Positions 33,601-42,600 of a DNA stretch of 64,000 nucleotides are shown here, one piece after another. The stretch covers positions 135,194 through 199,193 of the forward strand of contig NZ_RAQM01000009.1 of assembly GCF_003610735.1 (NCBI RefSeq), in the 5' to 3' direction. The position numbers and the translations under genes were made by a program. The notes below the pieces were generated by a model, which had not been told where the DNA came from, made no database searches, and worked only from the letters and a program-made list of their open reading frames with translations. The stretch's first letter is position 1, and each line of letters starts with the position of its first letter. The DNA comes from Tenacibaculum lutimaris. GTDB taxonomy: Bacteria; Bacteroidota; Bacteroidia; Flavobacteriales; Flavobacteriaceae.

Positions 33601-36600
33601 TCTGTAGAAGTGTAAGTAAAGTTACTACTGTCTTGTAAAATAGTTGCTCCATCAGAAAATACTACACGTACATAATTTCCTGTACCTCCTATAATAGCTG
33701 ATTTATCTACCACTATAGTTGCACTGTTTGTTTCATTACCCACTGTACAATTAAACTGAGTAAATGTAACTGCATTGGTAATATCAATAGCCGAATTTTC
33801 ATTAATTGTTACTGTTAATGGTGTAATACAGTCATTTGTTCCTTGTGCTGTAATTGTATACGTATCTGCAGGTAAACCAGAGAATACATTATTATTAAAT
33901 GTCATTGTTGCTGGCAATGGATTAATAGTATACGTTAACGGTGAAATACCATTATCAGTTGAAGAAACCGTAATTTCTCCTGTTGCACTTCCAGAACAGA
34001 TATTATTAACCGTAGCTTGTGCTGTAAACACAGGTTCTATTTTAGGGTTGATTATGATTTCTTTCGAAACCTCACATTCTGGTTTTGGCTGAGAATCCAT
34101 ATCACGTACCGTTACCGTATAGGTTTCAGGTGTTGGATTTGCGTTAGGAATTGAAATTGTAAACGGATTACTCGTTACAGGACTACTTAATACCAATGAA
34201 CCACCAGAAGAATCTACTACCTCATATTCGTAATTACTTACGCCAGACGTCCAATTTGTTAAATCAACTGTTACAATACCATTTGGTGTTGGTGTACAAT
34301 CAATTTTCTTCGTTTCTACTAATGAGAAGCTTACCTTAGGGTTTATTGTTACATCTATAGGAGCTGTTAAAGCAGTACATCCTTTAGAATCTACAACGTT
34401 TACGGTATACGTATCTGCTGGTAAGTTGCTAAATGTAAATGACGGTGCATTTATCGTTTGCGTAGCACTATACGAGGCACTGGTAATACTATATACATAG
34501 GTATTTGTACCACCTGTTGCGTTTATTGTTATGCTACCTCCAACAGAGGTATCACATACATTATCATTTTTATCTGTAGAGAAGGTTATTGGATCTGGAT
34601 TTGCAATAGAAATAGTTGTTGATATTGTACAACCATTACCATCTCTTACTCGAACTTTATATTGACCTGATGCTAACGAACCTAAGTTAGTAAAAATATT
34701 GTTACCTCCGTTTGTCGCAAAATCATAGCTTCCAATAATATTTCCAGTTGCTTCCTCTTCTAACTGATAAATATAATTACCCCAACCTCCTGTTGCTTTT
34801 GCTATAATTGTTGCATCATTACCATCTGTACAACTTACTACAGGATTTACATCAGCAGTAATTCCTAAACGAGTAGGCTCATAAATAGTAAATATTTCGG
34901 TAGTTGCCTTACAGTTAGGACTAGCGGTCATTGTAATGGTTATGTAATAATTACCTGCTGGTAAATTATGAACAGGTGTAGGCGCATTTACTCCTTGATG
35001 TGGAATATTAAGACCTCCTGGATTAGAACTTAAATCTATAGACGCTCCTGTATTAGCATCAAATAATTCAAAGTCATATTGATCTCCATAATCTCCTGTT
35101 GGTCTGAAATCTATAAGTACACTTCCATCGTTTGCATCTTTACATGATTCATTTTGAACATCAGATACTACAATATCATATACAGGTTCTGGTCCAACTT
35201 TATAGAATGTTTCTACCACACAGTTTGTTGTTGGGTGTGTAGCAGTAACTGTATAGTCTCCCGTTGCTAACCCTGCAAAGGTAACAGGACTTCCTGTTCC
35301 TGTTATTGCTTGATTATATCCTGGACCTACCACTCTATATTCAATACCTGCAACATTTGGATTAGCCTCCACAATAATACTTTCTAAGGTAGTACAAGTA
35401 ATAGCATTATCTTGATTAGCGGTTACACCTATCATTGGCTCAAAAGCAGCAATGTTTGCTGTGGTTGTAGCAAAACATCCTTCACTATCATACACTATAA
35501 TATCTACAGTACCACCAGAAGTGTTTGTTGTTGTAAACTCAAAACTGCTTCCTATTTTTGATTCTTGTATTCCTGTATTAGGCGTATAGGTAAATGATAC
35601 ACTCGTATAGTTTCCTGAACCTCCTGAAATATCTCCTGCTCCATTTGGTACGGTAACCGTAGCTACATTTACAGTATTTGTACCTGCATTACACTTAAAT
35701 TCATCAACTACTGGATCTGTTAAGTTTATAGCTAAATACTCAGTAATTACGATACCTGTTTTAATTGTTGTACATCCATTAATTGTACTTTCAGCTGTTA
35801 CTGTGTAAGTACCTGGAGCCAACCCTGTGAATACTGAATCTCCTGCTGGTAATGTAGCATTATATACTGGAGTTGATGGGTCTGATGGATCATTATTTAT
35901 CTCGTACGTTAATGGTAAAATTCCATTATCAACCGATGTTACTCTGATACTTCCTGAATTATCACCCGCACACACACTATTTTCTACTTCATATGAGAAG
36001 TCTGGAAGAACTGCAGGTGCTACAGGGATTTGTTTTGTTTGCGAACATCCTGATGTTGCATCTGTTACTGTTACTTCGTAAGTTTCAGCTGTTGTTACCG
36101 TAACATTTTGAGATGTTTGTGCTCCTGTTATTGTACCATTATTTGGTGTTGCCGTAGCAGCAGGTGTTACTGTATACGTAAAATCTCCCGAAGAACCTAA
36201 ATCAGCTCCTGAAGTTATTTCTATACCTATAATAGCTTCTCCTGGTGCACAATTTAAATTTTGAACTGGGGTTAAGTCAAACTCTAATGTTGGATACGTA
36301 ACTGCTGTACCTCCTGTTATGGTATCTTCACAGCCATTCGCATCTCTTACCGTTACAGTATGGTCTCCTTCAGCTAAACCAGTAAAGGTATGTGAGCCTG
36401 AAGTTTGTGCTGTAAAAGCACCGCCGTTAATACTATATTGGTATGGAGCTAAACCTCCTGAGCCTGTAACTGTAATAGATTTTAAAGGATCACAATTTGC
36501 TGTACTGTCTACAGTAAGGGTTGGTAATTGAGCTACATTTAAAGTAACAGGGCCTAATACAACAGTACAAGCATTAGGACTGTTGCTATCCACTACCTCT

Positions 36601-39600
36601 ACTGTTACCTCAACAGTAGTTAATGTTGGTGGTGCTGTTACTGATATTTCATTTCCTACTACAGTTGCCACTGCAGATCCGTCTGATGTTGTAGCAGTAT
36701 ATGTATAAGGTCCAAAACCACCTAGTACATTTTCTATCCTAATTTTACCTGGAACACTACAAGTAATATCGTTTAATTTATTCAAATTACCTGTAATAGG
36801 TTGTCCTTCTAAAATTTCTACATCTCCACTTGCCCATTGACATGCAGTTACTCCACCATCAAAAGCATCTAATACTATAAAATATAATCCTGGAGATAAG
36901 TTTTGTAATGCTGCTACTGGAGTTCCACTAGAGTTTAAAGTATACGGATAACCAGCTGTATCTGCTATAGTACCTGTAATACCCAATGGTTGATCGTTAA
37001 CGCCATTATATAATTCCCAAGTAACTTCTTTGGTATTTAACACACCATCTGTATCTTCTATAAAGAATGATAACTCTCCATTATTTGCACCATTACATGA
37101 TTGATTTACTGCTGTTGGTGTAATTGCTACATCAAAAGTAGAATCTGGATAATTAATTGGTTTATCATTCATTTCAATACAGCCTGTGGCAATATCTTTT
37201 ACATAAAATTGATAGTTTAAACCAGGAATAATATTATCAAATACTTTTATCCTTGGTTTTGTTGGATCATCAGCAGGGTGCCAAGTACCTGTATTTATAG
37301 GGTCTTCTGTACTTATACCAAACTCAAACCCTGAGGCACCTGAACCATCTTGTGCTTCAACTTCAACTGAATAACCTATATTACAATCTCCTGTAACAGT
37401 AACTTTTACTACAATACCACTTACTTGGTAAGGCATAATAAAAATACCGTTATCCTCTCTACAGCGAGTAGTACCATCACTATTAACTATACGAATAGAT
37501 GGATAATATGTTTGCCCTGGAGTTAAACCTCTTACACCATATAAATTATCTCCTGGTGTTGGGTGTGGTGCAACACTTGTAGAGTGCATTGCATCAGTAA
37601 TAGGGAACCAATTGGTACCATCAATAGTATATTCTAAATCATATGGTGCATAATCTGTTAGAGTATATGTTTTAAAATTAAAATCAAAACCAGTATTAGT
37701 TGGATCTATTAAATTACAATCTGCTGGTAAAACAGGCTCTAGATTCATTAAAATAGGCGTAGGATTATTTAACGTAAAGTCAAACGTATCTTCACAACCT
37801 AAAGCATCTGTAATTTTGATTTCGTAAGCATCTACAGGTAAGTTATTAAAGCTAAAACTAGCACCTGTAAAATTAGGTATAGTGTTAGTAAGAGTTCCTC
37901 CTGTATTTGTAATTTCTATGGTATAAGGAGCTTGTCCTGTGTTGGCTACTATTTGTCCGTCTACACTACCTGTATATCCATTACATTCAGGTTGGTTAGG
38001 CGTTGCAGTAATATCTACAGGTATTACTGCCGCTATTACAACATCTTCAATAATATAAGAACAACCTGAACCATCTCGTACATATACATCGTAAGTACCT
38101 GGAGCTAACCCTGTAATAGGATTTGTTCCGCTATAATCTCCTGCCGCTGGTGCTGGTGATCCGTTTGCAATAACAGCAAATTCATGCGCCCCATCACCTC
38201 CTGTTGCAGTTACTGAAATTTCTCCTGTAGGATTTATTAGTGGTCTACAACTAGCATTGGTAGGTGTTGCTGTTGCGTAAAGTAGGTTGTTTATTACAAC
38301 CGTTTCTTCTGCAAAACATCCTTTTCCATCTTTTACTCTAACAGTATAACTTTCTGATGATAAACCAGAAATTGTAAACGGATCTGATGTTATAGGAGTA
38401 AAGTTGGTACTTCCATTTAAACTATACGAATAGTCACCATTACCGATAATATTACTGATTTCTATCTGTCCGTTAGAACCATCAAAACATAATGCTACTG
38501 CATCAAAAGCTACAGATTCTGCTGCTGTTACAGTAACTGTATTAGATATTGTACAACCATTAGTTTGGTCTGTAGCTACTACAACATAATCACCTGGTGC
38601 AACATCTGTAAATTCTGTAGTTGTGGTAGTTCCTGTTGGTGTCATTGGTCCCGTTGGTGTCATTGGTGCTATAAATAACTCATAAGTATATGTTGTTCCT
38701 CCATAACCTCCTGTTACATTAGGTGTAATGGTAGCTCCTGTAGGTACGTTACACGTAACTTCTTTTGTTATTGGTAATGCTAATACCATTGGTTCAGGCT
38801 CAGTTAAAGTAGCACTTACTGTTTGTACACAAGCTATATTTGTTGATCCTACAGGACGAACTTCTATCGTATGCGTTCCTACTGAAAAACCTGGAATCAC
38901 AAATGGATTATTTCCTGATGTGCTTACCCAACCAGAACCTGTATTGTATTCGAACTCGGTTGGTGCTGCCGATGGGAAACTTGCTTCTACTTCTATACTA
39001 CCGTTACCGTCTCCTATACATACAGGGTTGGTAGTATTAATAACCGCTGCAGTAAACTCTTGGTTTGGCGCAACAATTATTGGATCTGTTTCCACAGTAC
39101 AGTTACTTCCTATGGCTACAGAAACTACATGAGATCCTTCTGGAATATTTGTAAATACACCATCGGTGTTTGATATTGCACCTAATGTATAGGTATAACT
39201 ACCTGCTGGATTTGGTGTTACTGTAAAGTTACCTGTTCCATCACAATTATATGTTATTGGAGAAACAGTAAGTGTTACCTCTGGTAAAGGAGCAATAGTT
39301 ACATCATTTAATAGTAATTCACAACCATTAGCATCTACTACTTTTGTATTATATACACCTGCATCTAAATTAGTTACTGTATTACTACCTGCTTGTGTAT
39401 AATCGGTATTTGTTGTTAACTTATAGAAGTATAAGTAATCTGCTGTTCCTCCTGTTGGTACTTGAAATGTAATTGATCCTAAAATTGTTCCTGAAGGACT
39501 ACACATTAAATCGGTTGCTGTTGTAGGTCCTCCGCTAGCTAATGCATCTGGAACAATAACTTCTAGTGAAACAGGTACTGAAGAACACCCATCAGCATCA

Positions 39601-42600
39601 TTTATACTAACTGAATAATTTCCTGCTGCTAATCCAGTGAAGCTATAGTTTACATCTGTTGATGGTCCTTGAGAATATGGTCCTCCTGGTCCTGTTACTG
39701 TTACTGTATACGGTGAAGTTCCTTCACCCACAGTTACATTAATTGTTCCTGTATCTGTATTACATTTTGGCTGAATAACATTTGACGAAGAAACAATAGG
39801 AGCTTCAGTTTTAGTTACTGTTACTGTATGTTTTACTTCACAATACCCAGGGTTTCCTCCGTTATCTCTTACATACACATCATAATCTCCTGGTAATGGA
39901 AGAGATAAACTACTTGAGTTTGACATATTTGAAAATGTTCCACCTGCTACAACTGCTTGGTAAACATAATTTCCATCACCACCTGATGCTGTAACAACTA
40001 CTCTTCCAAAGTCACATGAAGTAATATGTGTTACGTCAAATGTAGCCGTTAACTGCGGACGAATGGTTGCTGGTTTTGTTAGCTCACATCCTCTTTCATC
40101 ACGTACTGAAACATTATAAGTACCTTCTAATAAATTAGTAAACTCGTTTGATGTTTGCCAACCAGTTTCGCCAACAATCATATAAGAATACCCTCCATTT
40201 CCTGTGCCTATATTTACAGTTAATGTTCCGTTATCATTCCCGTTAAAACATTGTACTGGTGTAACGGTAAAGTCTAAATCTTCTTTTGGATTAACTGTAA
40301 TAGGGAAAGGTGCAGATGTACAACCATCTTTGTCTGTTGCAACCACGTTATAAGAACCTTCTGGAACATCGGTAAACGGAATAGGGTTGTTTGAACTATC
40401 AAGTAATTCATAGGTATAACCTCCGTTACCACCTCCAGTAGTAAGAATTGAAATCGTTGCTCCTGTTGCAGGATCACAAGTAATTTCTTTTGTTACTTCA
40501 GCTGTAACTGTTACTGCTGTTGGTTCTGTTAAATCGATAGTTCCTGGAATATCAACTTGACAATCTCCTATTGAATTTACATTAGAACGTACACTAACTG
40601 AATAGTTTCCTGCACTTAATCCTGTAATTGTATATGGACTTGAAGTTTGTGCTGGTGCTGGTTGCCAAGCTCCACCATTTAATGAATATTGAAAAGAGGT
40701 TCCAAAATTTTCTGCAGTAATAGTAATACTACCATCTGTTCCTCCATTACACGTTATGTTTGTTCCAATAGCAGTGGCTGTAAACTCCTGACCTTGCTCT
40801 ATTTCAAACTCTACTAACGTACTACAGTCTTGTCCTTTATAATACACTAAAATATTATGAGGTCCTGGATCTAAATTTAAGAACTCATTAGTATCTACTA
40901 TTGTTACACCTCCATCAATCGAATACTTAAAATTACTTTTAATTTCTGAAGCTGGTCCTAATACTACATTTCCTGTACCGTCACAATTATAAGTTATTTC
41001 TGGTACTAATTGCGGTGCTTTAGGAGAATCTTCAACAAAGATATCATTAGGTATAGTATACTCACAACCATTTGCATCTCGTAAATAAAAACGATAGGTA
41101 CCTGGCTCTATACTGTTAAATACAGCTTCTGCCGAACCGTTATCATCAAAAGAATAATAATCTACATCTGTTACGTTTCCAGTAGTGGTATCTACTTCAC
41201 CTATACCGTAGGTAAAAGGAAGTGTTCCTCCTTGTTCGTTAAAAAATCGTACTTTGGCTCCTGCACCACAATTATAAGGCCTCTCTAACTCAACCTCTGC
41301 ACTGATTGCTTCTGGTTCTGTTATTGTAGCTGTTACTTGATAATTACATTGGTAAGTATTATTAGTATCACTAGCTTTAATATCAATGGTATATGTAGTA
41401 CCTGCTATACTTCCTGATAACCCAGAAAATACTCCTGTAGTATTAGATGTAGAGAAGTTATCCATACTATATTCTAATGTATATTTTGAAGGATTTCCTC
41501 CTACTAAACTTACTGCTATCGTACCATCACTACCTCCATTACACTTCACACTTGTTGGTACTGCTGTAAATTGTAATGCTGGTTCTACTACAACTACTGC
41601 TTCAGCAGTTGTTGTACAGTTATTTGCATCAACTATTTCAAACACATAGGTTCCTTGACTTCCCATAGGAACTTCATAAGTAGTGTCTGTAAAATATACT
41701 TTGTCTGCATCTGCTATTGGATTTCCATTAAAAGAAATTACAGCAAAAGAATAATTTAACGTACCTCCACTAGCTGATAAATTTATTATTCCTGGTGAAC
41801 TTCCGTCAGTACACGTAATGTTTTTTGTTGTTGTGGCTGAAAATACTATAGGGTCTGGTTTATCTATTTCAAACATCCTACTTACAGTACAACCATCTTC
41901 TCCTGTTAATAAAACTGTGTAAAGACCTTCATTTGTAAAAGTATATGTTTCTAGGCTTCCTCCACTAAGTGTACCAGAACTAGCTACTTGTACAGAGGCT
42001 CTTGTTATTGTATAAGAATATGAATAATCACTAGGTAGGTTACGTAGTTCAATTGTTGCGTCAACTGAATCTGAAGCACAATCAATAGGAGTTGTGTAAA
42101 CACTTATACTATTCTCAAGGTTTATACTTTGTATATTTATATCTTCTGTAACATAGTTACATACTGCATCTGAAGCTCCTGCTAAACGAATTGTTAAGTC
42201 GTAATCTCCTGGTTGTGTTATAGGAAAAGTATTACTTGTTTGAAACGTACCATTATATCCATTTCCTACTAAACTATACTCATAACCATTGGGAACATTA
42301 TTAACAACTATACTACCATTACCATTACAAGTGATATTAGTGGTTTCAATATTAGGAGACAAAGAGTTTCTAAAAACATTAAAGTAATAAGTTTTAGGAC
42401 ATGTTCCATCATATAAAACGACTAATTTATAAGCTCCTGTTTCACTAAAAGACATGTTTAGATTTGTTCCTAACGGCGTCCATGAACAATTTATATCTGT
42501 TGGAGCACAATTGTCTGTTTCAAAATCATAATTACAACCTCCATCTCCATTTAGTTTAAACCATTCTACAATGGTCTCTGAACCTGCAAAAGGTAGTGTA

